NCBI GenBank assembly: GCA_013397795.1
Contig: VZTJ01003242.1
Coordinates: forward strand, 271,479 to 335,478
From: Orthonyx spaldingii
Taxonomy: Eukaryota; Chordata; Aves; Passeriformes; Orthonychidae
DNA length: 64,000 nt
Direction: 5' to 3'
The notes beneath the pieces are model-generated. The model worked only from the letters and a program-made list of their open reading frames with translations. It was not told the origin of the DNA and ran no database searches. Positions 35,196 to 47,328 of this stretch are shown here, in pieces (position 1 is the first letter of the stretch; the number at the start of each line of letters is the position of its first letter). Both the position numbers and the translations under genes were made by a program.

Positions 35196-38100
35196 AGGGA
35201 CTTGAAAAAGAAATTTCAGATGCTTGATCTGAACAAGTCTGAGGAACTACGTTTGTGAAAAGACTTTTATCTTGTTCTCATTCAGCATGCTTCAAACAAG
35301 ACTTAAGCTTCGGTTTTCTCATAAACTTCTTCCCATCATTACCAGTTTATAAAAATGCATTAGTTTAGCTCAAGGCCCCTTAGTTTACTTTTGCTGACAT
35401 CTTCTATATGATTTTAATTGAAGTTATTTGAGGAGGAACTGGTATCTTCAAACATAGGGAAGTATACAAAGTACTACAGAAAAGAGAAAAATACTGCCTT
35501 CTGCCTGAGAAGTGTGACAAATCTGTAGCTGTTTCCTAGAAAAAACATAGGAATATGGGAGATGGTGAGCATCTTGGACTCTCTGTGAAGTTGGAATAAA
35601 ATGTATTCACAGGCTGATTACAGTTTGGTCTCTAACATTTCAATATCAGTTAAGAAGACATAATTAAATTAATTATAGAAAAATCTCTTTCAAAATAGTA
35701 CCTGATAGAAACCAAAGATGATTTCAAAAGTGTTGATGAAATTCAAAATTTGCTCCACAAACAGTAATAGTCTTAATAGCAATAGGAAATGCTATTTGGA
35801 GATATTGAGGCTCTGGATTCATTTCATTGACTGTTGAATCTAAATGCAAATTCTGGCAGAAAGGTCTAAGAGGCAGAATGAGAAAATGATTTCTACAGTA
35901 CAGCTTTAAAACTGGAAGATTGAATCTTCCATCTGTACTTTTAAATGAAAGGTAAATATCTTACAGTATGAGAGGAAGATAAAGTTCCGGTGAAGAAATG
36001 TGCAAGAGCTGACAAGTGAAACTTCCAATTTTTCCAAAACGTTTATATGTGTATCAGATCTAGGTGGTTTTGACCAGCCTTTTTTTGGGGCAGTGGATTA
36101 AAAGTAAAAGAAAAGTAATTCAAAACTCTGGGAAGTTTCATTCTGTTACCCCATGAATTGTCACATTAGCTTCTATTTTGTATCATATGACTTGATATAT
36201 ATGATCATAATTCAGCAAAACATGATGTAAAAGTTTTGTGGCATGGTGGAAATTTGGGCAAAAAAGGAAATAATTACTTCAGAAGAACTGCTCTGCCTGG
36301 GAGATAATGGGCCACCTCCTTCTGCTTCCTTCTAAATCACTCACTATGTTGCTAACTTTTCAAATCACTGCAGAATTACAGCATACTGATAATGCAATCA
36401 CAAAAAGTCAGCTGAACATCACCCTCAACGCACAAAGAGCAAAGAATATAAAAGAGAAGCACATAGCTCTGCATCAGTTTCACAACTTGGCTCTGCACAA
36501 ATACAATCACACACTTGAATGTTCCTAACATTACTGTTATGGATCAAAAGAAATATGTAACTGTCACAAAGATGCTCTGAGACAAATGCACTAGTCCAAG
36601 GAAAATGGCAGCATGTTGTAACTGATTTGCTACAGATGTTGGATAAAAACTTATAAAATAGTGTAGAAATAAGATCTCAATCAATGTCAAGAAAGAAAAA
36701 AATATTGGTAGGAGTAAAATCCATATCACAGATAAAACACTTATGACATTTAGAAATGTAATTTTTTCACTTCCTATTTTAGATCACCTCAGTATTTTGG
36801 GAGATGTAATCTAAAGAACAGAAAGGTAAAGCAGATTCTAACTCTCTTTAAAAGAGTTTGAATAGGGCCTTAGCTAAAATCCTAAAGCTTTAGTCCTAAA
36901 CAAAAACAAGTGAAACTGGGAATCTTTTTATTGATTTCAGAGGAAGTTTGATTAGATGCATATTACAGGGTCTTTATACAGAATCCTTCACTGTAACAAA
37001 CTGAACAGGACACAGGTTATTTAGATCAAAAGTTGCTTTTGAGGGTTTTGTTGGTTGCTTTTGAGGGTTTTGTTGGTTATGTTTGTTTGCTTTTTTTAAA
37101 CCAGATTTCAATTTCTTTCTGTGACTTAAATACATTTTTTTATTTACTCTGTTTCATTTATATGTAAAATAGAACAGCTTTTCTCCTGTCTTTTGGCAAT
37201 CAGGGTTTTTTCCACTCAAACAACCTTGTATTTATTCTGTAAGAAACTATTCACTCATGTGAAAAAAATTCTAGCTCTTCCAATTTTCATTTAATTTGCT
37301 TTAGTACCTTGGAGTGACTCAGAGATTCAATTTTTCCAAATACATAATTTTTAGCTTTACTGCTTGAGTTGTAAGTAGCAGAGGAGGCAGAGAGCAGCAC
37401 CAGAATAACAAGGTGTACAAATAATATTGTTTTGTTACCAAAATTAAGATCTGATAAAGTTCCTTAGTGAATCAAGGTACAGATGTGCTATAATGGTAAG
37501 TTGTTAGTGATATTTTTTGTTACCGCACTATGAAGCTTTAAAGATCATTCTAATCTCCAAACCCAAACTTGTTAATGTGCCCAATTTTCCCGTCTTCCAT
37601 TCTTCTTATTCATTTAGAAAAGGAAAATGATTGTAGCACAGATTGAATGTATTTGCACTGCAATTCTATGCAGTTAATACCTGCAAATCACTTGCTTTTG
37701 GTTCTCTGGAGATATTTCAATACTGGACAGACAATTAGAATTAATCTTGAAGTAATCTTTAGAGATCTACTCACATCTGTACAGCAAACCTATCAACACC
37801 ACCCCACTGCATTTCACTATGACTGCAAAATCTTTGCTCACCCATACATGGGCCCTGACTCACATGACACTCGCTTCCTAGACTATCTATTAATACAAGC
37901 ATTCATAGCTAATTAGGCCTTCAAATGCCACCTTGCCTGTTTAATTGTGGGCAATTTTTTTTTTTGGCTGGCTGAAAGTATCAACGACCAGTAGGATGTG
38001 CGAAGAATCGACAGGTAATTCATAAGACATAGAACACTTAACATAGAAAAGACTTGTTCGGAAATGACTCATAAAACCCATTTTATGCACATTTTTAGGA

Positions 38101-38278
38101 TGAGAATAGTTGTTTGACTCTTTCTTTCCTCACTCTCCCCTTTCCCTTCTTGGCTATGTAAGTGCTTAAACAATTAACTTAAGATAGCTAAATATAAGTG
38201 AGATGAATGCCTTCATAAAAAGTATTGAAAAAGAAGGGATATTGGGAAAGAGACAAAGACATCTGGATTGATAAGACA
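35196..38278. other. Unique AT-rich DNA with one perfect tandem duplication
   Basis: No exon or repeat family recognised apart from the 22-bp duplication at 37032-37075. Frames at 36307-36528 and 37647-37916 have no motif. Confidence 0.55.
37032..37075. repeat. Perfect 22-bp tandem duplication
   Basis: Two identical, directly adjacent copies (37032-37053 and 37054-37075) of a G/T-rich 22-mer starting GTTGCTTTTGAGGG. The perfect identity points to a recent event. Confidence 0.95.
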
Positions 38279-39058
38279 ATGCCAACAGTATGAGGTTCAA
38301 AAAGGCCAAATTCTGGGTACTGTACTTGGGTCACAGCAACCCCATGCAGTACTACAGGTGGGGGAAGAGTGACTGGAAAGATGCCCAGCGGAAAAGCACC
38401 TGGGGGTGCTGCTTGATGGCTGGCTGAACACGAGTCAGACGAGTGCCCAGCTGGCCAAGAAGGCCAATGGCATCCTGGCCTGTGTCAGGAATAGTGTGGC
38501 CAGCAGGATCAGGGCAGTTATCCTCTTCCCCCTGTACTTTGCACTGGTGAGGCTGCACCTCGAGGGCTGTGTTCAGTTCTGGGCCCCTCACATCAAAAGG
38601 ACATTGAAGGGCTGGGGTGAGTCCAGAGAAGGGCAATGGAGCTGGTGAAGGGAGAGTAAGTCCTGTGAGAAGCAGTTGGAAGTACTGGAGTTGTTTAGCC
38701 TGGAGAAAAGGAGGCTCGAGGGGAACCTTATCCCTCTCTACAACTCCCTGAAAGGAGGTTGTAGCCAGGTAGGGTCTCTTCTCCCAGGCATGCAGCGACA
38801 GGATGAGGGCATGGCCTCAACCTGCACTGGGGAAGGTTCAGATTGGATATCAAAAAGAATTTCTTCACTGAAAGGGTAGTCAAGCATTGGAATGGACTGC
38901 CCAGGGAGACGGATGAATCACCATCCCTGGACGTCTTCAGGAAATGACTGGGTGCAGCACTTAGTGCTGTGGTCTTGTTGACATGGTGGTGTTCGGTGAA
39001 AGGTTGAATTCAGTGATCTTGGAGATCTATTCCAGCCTTAAAGATTCTGATTCTCTGA
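38279..39058 (+). mobile_element. CR1 LINE, 3' 780 bp including the tail
   Basis: One of the best preserved copies here. It begins in the ORF2 C-terminal region (GTATGAGGTTCAAAAAGGCC at nucleotide level; GVLLDGWLNTSQTSAQ and AKKANGILACVRNSVASRIR as protein in one frame). It continues through TTTAGCCTGGAGAAAAGGAG and GGTTCAGATTGGATATC, and ends with GATCTTGGAGATCTATTCC and the octamer-like GATTCTGATTCTCTG. Frameshifts break ORF2, and the copy is 5'-truncated at about 38279. Confidence 0.92.
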
Positions 39059-42000
39059 AAGGGAGACTTCACTCTATGTCTGCAGATGTAGCCATGAAGT
39101 CCTATCAAAATAGCAAAAGGAACTGAGTATATGACTTTGCTATTATATAAGCGGTCTGAACAAAAAAATCCAAAAAACCCCAAATGTACAAACTGCAGTT
39201 ACAGTATAGACATACTGAATGGATAGGACAGCAATAAATATTCCAGGATTTATCTCACTTTGGCTGTAAGTTGGACATATACCCTTCTCAAATCAAATTA
39301 TCTGTGTCTACATGAGTCTATTACCTTCCTGCAGCCTTCACCCTGTACATTTGTTAACCTTTTATGACACCGTCATGTCCTTATTTTCTTCCTTCCCTAA
39401 ACTGTTATTCTTCTGCAATTGCTGAAGTTCTCTGGGGCTCTCTCTCTGTTCTCTGAGTATTAGTGGTGGCCTGGGGGGAAAAGGGTCTTACCTGTCTTCC
39501 TTCTGTAGAGGTGTAGTTTAATGAGCCTATTATATGTCCATTACAAACAGCCCTCACTTCTTGTATGTGATTCTTACTTTTGAGGGCTTTTCTGTTTCTT
39601 TTAAAAGGCTATTCCTTAAGGTATATCTCTTAAAAAAAACCCTCCAGCTCTTTTTCAGGTTGTTCCTTTGAGGTTACGTGGTCAAGGCAGAGAAAGGAAA
39701 CATTAAGACTGTGATTTACAGCATTGTGCTGTCCAGTGACAATCAGATTTTCTCTTTTCAGCACAAGGTCTCTGATGCCTGGGGAGATCTGCAGCTGTGG
39801 AAGGAACGTTAGCAGGTAACATTTTGTACCACACTACATTTCTTCCCAACAAACAAAGCAGCTAGCACTTCAGAAACTACTCCTTGGTGCTCTGAATAAA
39901 ATGTTCATGATATTAGCACTTTTTATTTGTCTTTATTAGTCTTTTATTCCCAAAGCACACACAAAAAAGTTTCATCATGGTTCTATTAGCCAGGGAACTT
40001 TACGTCAGTAGAACGAGGCAGGTGGTATGAATGGGAAATCAGATTTGAGGCTACAGACTTTCATTTCTGACATTTTGCAAGGAAAGAAGTCCCTTTGGCT
40101 AAGTTTCTATGGCTTCGTGTATGACATTTTGTCATTAAATTTGACTTGAGATTGGGTGCTATTTCTACCAGGAAAAAAAAAAGAGAAAAATATGTCAGGG
40201 AAGCATATGTGAGAGCAGCTCTCTTTTCTAAGGGTGTTTAAGTGTTGTTTTTGTCAATGTTGAAGACTGAAACCCACAGTATCACAACAGACTATAGAGA
40301 TTACTATAATTTTTAAAATAAGCATTGTACCATACACTGTTGGAAGCTTTTTTCTGTCTAACTCTAAATTTTCGTTATAAAACAGTCTATGAATGAAGAT
40401 AACAGAAGACTAAAAAGAGTATAAAAATAAGAACTGTAACATAAAAAGACATCTGTTCTTATAAAGAAATGTATTTTCTGGTGGTAAGAAGCACAAATTT
40501 GATAAAAATGCCTGATAAATTAATTTTGACTAAATAATCAAGGTAAAAAGTAAAAGGGAGATCACTGAAAGGATTGCTAAGGAGAAACTAAACCAGATTT
40601 TGCAACGCTCCTTGGATCGCAAGGGCCAAAGAAACAAAAGATTTGTGTTGTGCCTATTGTATTGATCCAAAGCTTGGGTGGCTAAAGATCAGGTCCTCTC
40701 ACTTACCCTAAGAATAACTTAGATACTACAGTAAGCTGGCAAAATATGTTCACCCACATAGGAAAGTAATACTGTTTTGCCTTTCCCAATGAGTAGGTAA
40801 ATGTATGTTTTTCATAGGGTAAGTAGGCACATGAATGAGATCCTGGTGTGCTGAATAGAACTTTAGTTTTACCTCAAAGGTTGACACTGTTCAATATGGA
40901 TATACCAAAAAAAACATTTTGGCATTTCGCCAATGTCTAGATGTTGGGAAATTCTACTTGTCAACTTGTACTTGCGAAAGACCAAGAGGCAGTCTCATTT
41001 TTCAGAATCGATTCTTTTTACAGTAGCCCTGTGGTCGATACACCCTCTGAGAATGTGTGAGATTCACATTCATTTCACTCGTTCTACTAGAGAGATTTGC
41101 ATCTCTGTGAAAAAAAAAATCCCCAAACATTTACTTGACTGTTTTAGCCATCAGACTGGATAGAAGTTGCACTGGGGTGGGTGGATGAATGATGCTTGTG
41201 ATATGTTTTCATTCTTGCCTGGAGTAACAGCACACATCATCTTGGATGCACAGCTAATATATTCCCGTTGGGAGTAAAATGATGAGTAGGATTCAGTCAT
41301 TGAAGGTTTATGCTTGCTCCTGAGGAGTTTGTTCATTGCAACCTGCATTTGATGCACTCCATGCTTGTGAGGTATTTTGGTAATGAGGATGGGTAATTAT
41401 GGGTAAAAAAAAAGAGAAAAAATGAATAAACAAAATAATAAATAAAAGAAATTTCTTCTGTTCAATCCATATAACCTATTTCTCTGTTTGATTATCAAAA
41501 CCCCAAAACTATACCTATATACGTACACAATTTATATAATGAAAACAAAACTAATTAGATGTTACAGTTTCTGTTATATATGTATTAAATGTTGCAGTTT
41601 GCATTTAAGACCTGAAGGCCTTGAGGCTATGCACACTTTAATAAAACTGAAAGCTTGTGTATAGACATCAAGTCTGTTCAACCTCTGAAAGTTGCTGCGA
41701 TAAGTTTAATACATCACTTTCCATTTTATTTTCAATTATGTATATTATTCAGGGACATTTAGTAAGCAAGATAAATCCTTAGACTAGAGACATTGGGGAA
41801 AGTATCAGACAGAAACAGTACCAATGCACAGACGACTGTGTTGCTTGGCCTTCAGCTTTAAACCTAATAGGCCACCTGAGGCAAGATGACACACATCCTG
41901 TCGTATCACATGGTTTGATAATGCAAGAAGCATTATCACAAAGAAGCACGGATTTTTAGCAGGAGCCAGTGATATTACAGAGAACAGAAATTTCCATGGG

Positions 42001-43108
42001 CCTGCCAGTGCTTTTGAAAGGTGGAGTCAGGTGTGGCTGTTATACTCAGTCAGAGAGAAAGGATTGCCTTTTGTTTGGTGAGGTATTTTATAAAGAGAAC
42101 TTACAGTAATGAAATGCATAGTGAGTATATATAAATTGAATCCCTCACCAAGGCTCAGGTGTCAGCAACTGTAAATTTAGATTTATGTTCCTTTTAACTG
42201 ACTGTTAGCATAAACAATTCACTTCACCAGACTCAGAAATCTTCTGGCAGCAGTGCATATATACCTTACATTTTAATTTTCTTTTCATCATACAACTAAG
42301 AATAAAACTGTGTTATGAGCAAAAGTAAAAAAAATGCAGAATTCTTTTCATCTTTAGGAGAATAATTTTGATTGCTGAAGTACGAACAATGTATTATTTT
42401 TGTCAATTTCTAAACAATCACCATGGCCATTGATTTCTGTTAAATGTTATTGGAAATATACATGAAGAAATCCATTAATTTGTAGACATGGACCTTTTGC
42501 CCTCAATGTTTGATTTTGACTGTGACATTTGGAAGTAAGAGCTAGTAGTCACTGAAAAATGTGTTTAATTTAAATGATTCCTAATGTGAAATTGATTTTT
42601 TAAAACAGAAAATTCAGCTAAGGTACAAACAGTATACTATAAATGTAACTCTTAAAAGATATAATGAGCTAAAACTTTTTTGCTGGCATTTTTTAGCAGA
42701 AGTTTAGGGTGGGTTTTTTTGGTTTTGTTTTTTTTTTTTTTTTAATCAAAATGGTGCCTATGAATCCATTCCATAATTTTTTATCCATATATTTATTTGT
42801 GTACTTATGCCTAATTTATCAGTATAAATTAGGAGAGCCATATTCTTATAGTGAGGTTATGTAAATGATCACTTGATCTAGCCACACTCCAGAACTGCCA
42901 ATAACATTTTATAAATGAACTGCTACTGGGACAGCTTTCTGCTTTTATTATTGCAGAGGGGCCCTTCACTGCTGCAGATGCTGCTACTCTTTTGAAGAAT
43001 ACTTTGATTTCTGTGAAGATCTAGAACTACAATTCTCATATGTATTTCCATTCAAGCTCTGAACATAACTTTGTAGCCTAAACTGAAATGGGAATGTGTC
43101 CTTCCACT
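39059..43108. other. Unique AT-rich DNA, no gene seen
   Basis: No repeat family or exon recognised. A long T-run with G interruptions lies at 42714-42743. Frames at 40933-41163 and 41151-41357 have no support. Confidence 0.55.
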
Positions 43109-44148
43109 TGGTGGGTTGACCCTGGATGTGCACCAGGTGCCCACCAAAGTCACTCTATCACTCCCCTTCTCAGCGGGGAATGGGAGACAGAACTTAACAA
43201 AAGTCTCATGTGTCGAGATAAGGGCAGGGAGAGATCCCCCACCAATTACTGTCATGGGCAAAAAAGACTTAAGAAAACCGATCAGAGCAGAGTAATATAA
43301 TACGAAATAAAACCAAGTCTTGAGACATGTTCCCCCAACTCCTCCCATCTTCCTGGGTGCAATGTCATTGTTGATTTTCTTGACCTCCCTCCCTCCAGCA
43401 GCATGGAAGGACAGGGGTAAGATGCTTCACTCTCTTCTCCTGCTTCAATATGGAGCCCCTCCCATGGGAGACAGATCTTTATGAATTTCTCCAACATGAG
43501 TCCTTCCAACAGGCTGCAGCTCTTCATGAACTGTTCCAGCATGAGTCCCTTCCACAACGTACAGGTCTTCAGGAACAGGCTGCTTCACCGTGAGCTCCCC
43601 ACAAGGTTACAAGTCCTGTCAGCAAATCTGCTTCAGTATGGTCTCCTCTCTCCATGGGTTAAATGGTCCTGTCAGAAGCCTGCTCCAGCAAGGGCTTTGC
43701 ATGGGTTCACAGCCAACTTCAGGCATCCACATGCTCTATCTGGCATGTGGGTCCATCTGGCATCCATGTGTTGCAGGTGAATATCTTCTCCCCCTCCACG
43801 GACTGCAGGGGAATTTTTGCTCCAATGTCTGGAGCACCTCATCGCCTTCCTTCACTGTCTTTGGTATCTGCAGGACTGTTTCTTTTACATATTCTCACTC
43901 CTTTCTTCATCTTCAATTTGCTTTCGTGTAAGGTTTTTCTTTGGGTTTTTTTGTCTGTCCTTAACTTTGTTAAGCCCTGGAGGCACCCACCATTGCAGAT
44001 GGTCTCGACCTTAGCCAGTGGTGAGTCCGTTTTTTGGAGCCAGCTGGCATTGGTTCTGTCAGACATAGGGGAAGCTTCTACCAGCTTCTCACAGGAGCCA
44101 CCCCTGTAGTCCTCCACTACCAAAACCTGTCCATGCAAAGTCAATACA
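43109..44148 (-). mobile_element. Solo LTR-type avian repeat, about 1.04 kb
   Basis: On the minus strand the block starts TGTATTGACTTTGCATGG and ends CAACCCACCA, the TG...CA pattern of an LTR. I recognise it from general knowledge as a common bird interspersed repeat of endogenous-retrovirus LTR type; the exact family name is not claimed. Its middle (43443-43785) consists of degenerate repeats of 45-52 bp. No gag or pol sequence adjoins it, so it is best read as a solo LTR. I see no convincing target duplication. The poly-A hexamer I would expect on the minus strand near the 43.3-kb end appears to be missing, perhaps by a small deletion around 43290. Frames in it (for example 43663-44109 plus) are not genes. 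Confidence 0.7.
43443..43785. repeat. Degenerate tandem repeats inside the LTR
   Basis: Units beginning with a CTTCAATATGGAG / CTCCAACATGAG / TTCCAGCATGAG / CTTCACCGTGAG-like block start at 43443, 43489, 43534, 43583, 43631, 43683 and 43734, giving spacings of 45 to 52 bases. Each unit also carries a CAGGxCTTC- or CCTGTCAG-like middle and an ACTG/GCTG/TCTG-like end. The periodicity was read by eye. Confidence 0.7.
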
Positions 44149-46000
44149 CTTTTCTAACTTCAAAAATTCTGATATAATCCCTACATTCTTGAAAAAACAG
44201 TTCTGATACTTCATTGCCTAGTCACAACTTGGGAGGCTTGCCAATTTTTCAGTGACAGTCTCTGAAACTTGAGAAGGTGTTATAAAAAGGGAGTACTGAT
44301 TTAATAAGAGGTTAATAGATCAATAAGAATCCTCGTATATCCAAACTGTCTTTTACTTTAGGTAAGGAACAGCTTGAACCAATATATGAACATGTTAAGC
44401 TCTGTCTAAAACCTATCAAGATGCTGATTTTTGTTTGATATAAACTGCAGGATAATTTTCCAGAAACCTTTGCTAACTATTCAGTTGGAAGAGACAATAA
44501 CCAAAGATGAAATATAAATCTCTCTTTAATTTTACACCCTGAAACCTAAGTTTAAATTCTATTTTATACAAGTTGGCTCCATTTTACAAAGATTCCCTAA
44601 ATGCAAATATGAAACCATATAGATTTTCACAGCTAAGATTTCTGTCACATTCACTGGGGGAGTGACATCAGTCCAACATTATTTTTTTTGACATTTGGAC
44701 ATTAGAAATATGATAGTCATATAAAACAGGTGAGTATTTCTGAAATAATAGTTTAAAAATTCGGTAGAAAAAAAAACCCTGCAGTGCAAATCTTTGTTCT
44801 TTCATCTACAGCATATTCCTGTATTTGTTTCAATGCAAAAAGGTACATTAGCCCTGTCACCACTCTGGTAGGATTCCCAGAGACACAGAGAGAAACAACA
44901 CATATAAATAAGACTATGCTAAAGGTAGGCAGGAGAAATTTGCCTGCTTGTAAGATAGGGAGGTCTTTGTATTACAGAGCATCCTTTAAAAAAAAGTGGC
45001 AAAATGCTGACCCCACTGAAGACACTGAAACAGTGCCTCTTGACTGGTGTTTCAGGACTCGTCCAGTGAATCTTAGATCTGTTAGTGCAAAAGGCAGCTT
45101 CATTTTAAGGGAATAACTGATGCTGGGCCAGGATCATATATATTGCATTGATGAAACTATAGGCCATTTTAGAAGTTCTTACACAAAATTGAATAATATC
45201 ATCAATACTTATTTCAATGATCTCTTTAAATTTATTAAAATCTGATGAGAAAAGTGTTTGCTTTCACTAAGTAGGAAAAAGTCATGCGATCTTTTTTCTC
45301 TGAATCAAAGAAAGGGTGGCAATAGCTATGTCTTGCTAAACAAGTTTTTATGGCCATACAACAGCATTAGATACTCAGCCAAAGAAATTCGAATGATATG
45401 CCAAAATGACAAGAGCTGATTTTGTCTCACTGCCTCAGAGACACTTACTGATTGCGTCTAGATTTGCCATCTGCTTAACTAGGAAAAAAAAAATATTTCT
45501 GTCAATAAACTCTGATTTCTTTGCTCATAAAAATATCTTCAGTGTAGAGGAAGTTTGAATGCTGACATGACAAAGGACTCTGTTTGTAGCCAGAGTATTA
45601 CAGATTAATATTATAGATGTTTAAGCGTATAACATATAGTAAATCCAACTGGAAAAGTGAAATCTAGACAAGATTGCTGAATACCAGTTTGACTTCAATA
45701 AAACTGGCAGCTCACATTTATTCTTACAAGCAATCTGCTACATTTAGTACTGTTTCAGGGACATTTTGGCACATTCTCCTCTACAAATGCTATTTTTAAA
45801 GATACAATAATTCTCACAAAAATCAGTAGCCATTATTGCAGTAATGATCAAACACATATGAAAATAAATTAAATATTCTTCAATTTCATCATTTTATTCC
45901 TAAAAGAACCTAGTTCACTTGAAGCTCTTCCAATGTATTAACATATGAGCAGTCATGACAAAACTATTCTGAAGTATTTGTATATTAAATGTGATGCAGG
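44149..46000. other. Unique AT-rich DNA with one exon-like segment
   Basis: No repeat family recognised. The segment 44812-44924 has splice-like ends and an open frame and is listed separately. The rest shows nothing identifiable. Confidence 0.5.
44812..44924 (+). other. Possible internal exon, weak
   Basis: A pyrimidine-rich acceptor (TTGTTCTTTCATCTACAG ending at 44811) precedes 113 bases open in one of three frames (contains YSCICFNAKRYISPVTTLVG), followed by a usable donor (AAAG then GTAGGC at 44925). The protein is not recognised. The length is short enough for an open frame to occur by chance. Confidence 0.12.
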
Positions 46001-46604
46001 TCCAGCAGTCCCTGTCTTTCGGATTAGAGGTGTGAGGAGAGAAGGCAGGAAGCAGAGAGGCCCTCTAAGTGTGGCACATCAGCTCTCTGGCCCTGAAAAG
46101 GCTAACCTAGAGCCAGGGAACTGCAGAGTAGTTAGTGCAGGGTTTGGGGAGCTGGGAGAATTCCTGGCTGAGCAGTGCCCTCGCCCACATGGGATGCAGT
46201 CCCAAGGTACCCTAGCATGGAGAGCACAGGAGGTTGGACTGTGTTAGTATCAGGCACAGCCCAGATCTCCATACAGACCCAGGACTAGTCAGCAAGGAGA
46301 ATTCAGGCAGAGAGCAAGGGCAAGGACCTAACCAGCTCTCAAGACCGTTGGGGAGGTGCCAGAAGAGCTTCCATCAGCTCCTTCTCACAATGTAGCTGTT
46401 TTCAAAGCAGCCTGATCCAGGGTCACAGCTGCACAGTAACAGAGCTGACTTTGCACACCAGCTGCCAGCCCCCAGGGAGGTGGTGAGGCTGCAGAACCTG
46501 CTGGTGCCATCAGCACCTGGACACAACCTGGGACACCTGGACACATGTGCAGTTTGGGAAGAGGTCATGAGAAAATAAGGAGCTTTGCAGTAACAGGAGG
46601 ACAC
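46001..46604. other. GC-richer stretch, unidentified, possibly old repeat
   Basis: From about 46000 to 46560 the sequence is clearly richer in G and C than its neighbours, with words such as CACCTGGACACAACCTGGGA. It runs without a visible border into the CR1 that follows, so it may be the diverged 5' portion of that element or another old repeat. Frames on both strands (45945-46247 plus, 46374-46763 minus) show no domain. Confidence 0.4.
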
Positions 46605-47328
46605 CTGGCAATGCAAGAAGTTGAACTTGAGCCAAGGATGTGCCCTTGTCACAAACAAGGCCAATGCATTTGAATACTGACCCACATTAGACAAAGTATT
46701 GTCCAACGTCTGGTCGAGGGAAGAGAACCTTCCCATCTGCTCAGTACTGGTGAGGCCACGCATGGAGTGCTATGTCCAGTTCCGGGCTCCTCTACAGGAG
46801 AGACATGGACATACTGGAGAGTCCTCTGAAGGGCCACAAAGATGATGAAATACTGGAGTAGCTATTGAGGATAGGCTTAGATATGTCGGACTGTTTAGCC
46901 AGGAGAAGAGAAGGCTCAGGAGGCAACTTATTATTAAATGATGAGTACATAAATTATATATACATAGATATATATAAAATATATTGTATATCATGTATAG
47001 TATATAAATAATAACAAACATCTAAATACCTGAAGGGAGCATGCAAAGAGACCAGAGCCAGGCTCTTTTCAGTGGCGCCCAGTGACAGAGTGTGATGAAA
47101 TGGGCACAAATTGAAACATAGGCTCTTCCCTGTAAACATCAGGAAAACTTTTATCCCTCTGAGGATGATAGAGCAATGTCACAGGCTGCCCAGAGAAGTT
47201 GTGGAGATATTTGAAAGCCTTCTGGGCATGTTCTGGGGTTCTAGGGGGCCCTGCTTGAGTGGGGTTGGTGGATCAGGTGATCTCCACAAGGTTTTTCCAA
47301 CTTCAACTGCTCTGAATTCTGTGATTCC
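46605..47328 (+). mobile_element. CR1 LINE, 3' part with an internal AT expansion
   Basis: It starts around GGACACCTGGCAATGCAAGA in the ORF2 C-terminal region and runs through TCAGTACTGGTGAGGCCACG and TTAGCCAGGAGAAGAGAAGG. After an AT-rich insertion it continues with ACCTGAAGGGAGCATGCAAA, then CAGGCTGCCCAGAGAAGTTG, and ends with TTCTGTGATTCC. It is 5'-truncated or diverged beyond recognition before 46605. ORF2 is broken. Confidence 0.9.
46932..47015. repeat. AT-rich expansion inside CR1
   Basis: About 80 bases of TATATA/ATAAAT-type sequence sit where related CR1 copies have only a short ATAAATACCTGAAGGG-like join. Probably a microsatellite that grew from the element's own TATAAATA stretch. 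Confidence 0.75.

Noticed and set aside
43481..44144. Several 65-148 codon frames on both strands
   Set aside because: All lie inside the 1.04-kb LTR-type repeat; the array of GC-richer degenerate units keeps frames open.
46374..46837. 129-codon minus-strand frame and its neighbour
   Set aside because: They run antisense to a plus-strand CR1 and the GC-rich block before it, with no domain or splice context.
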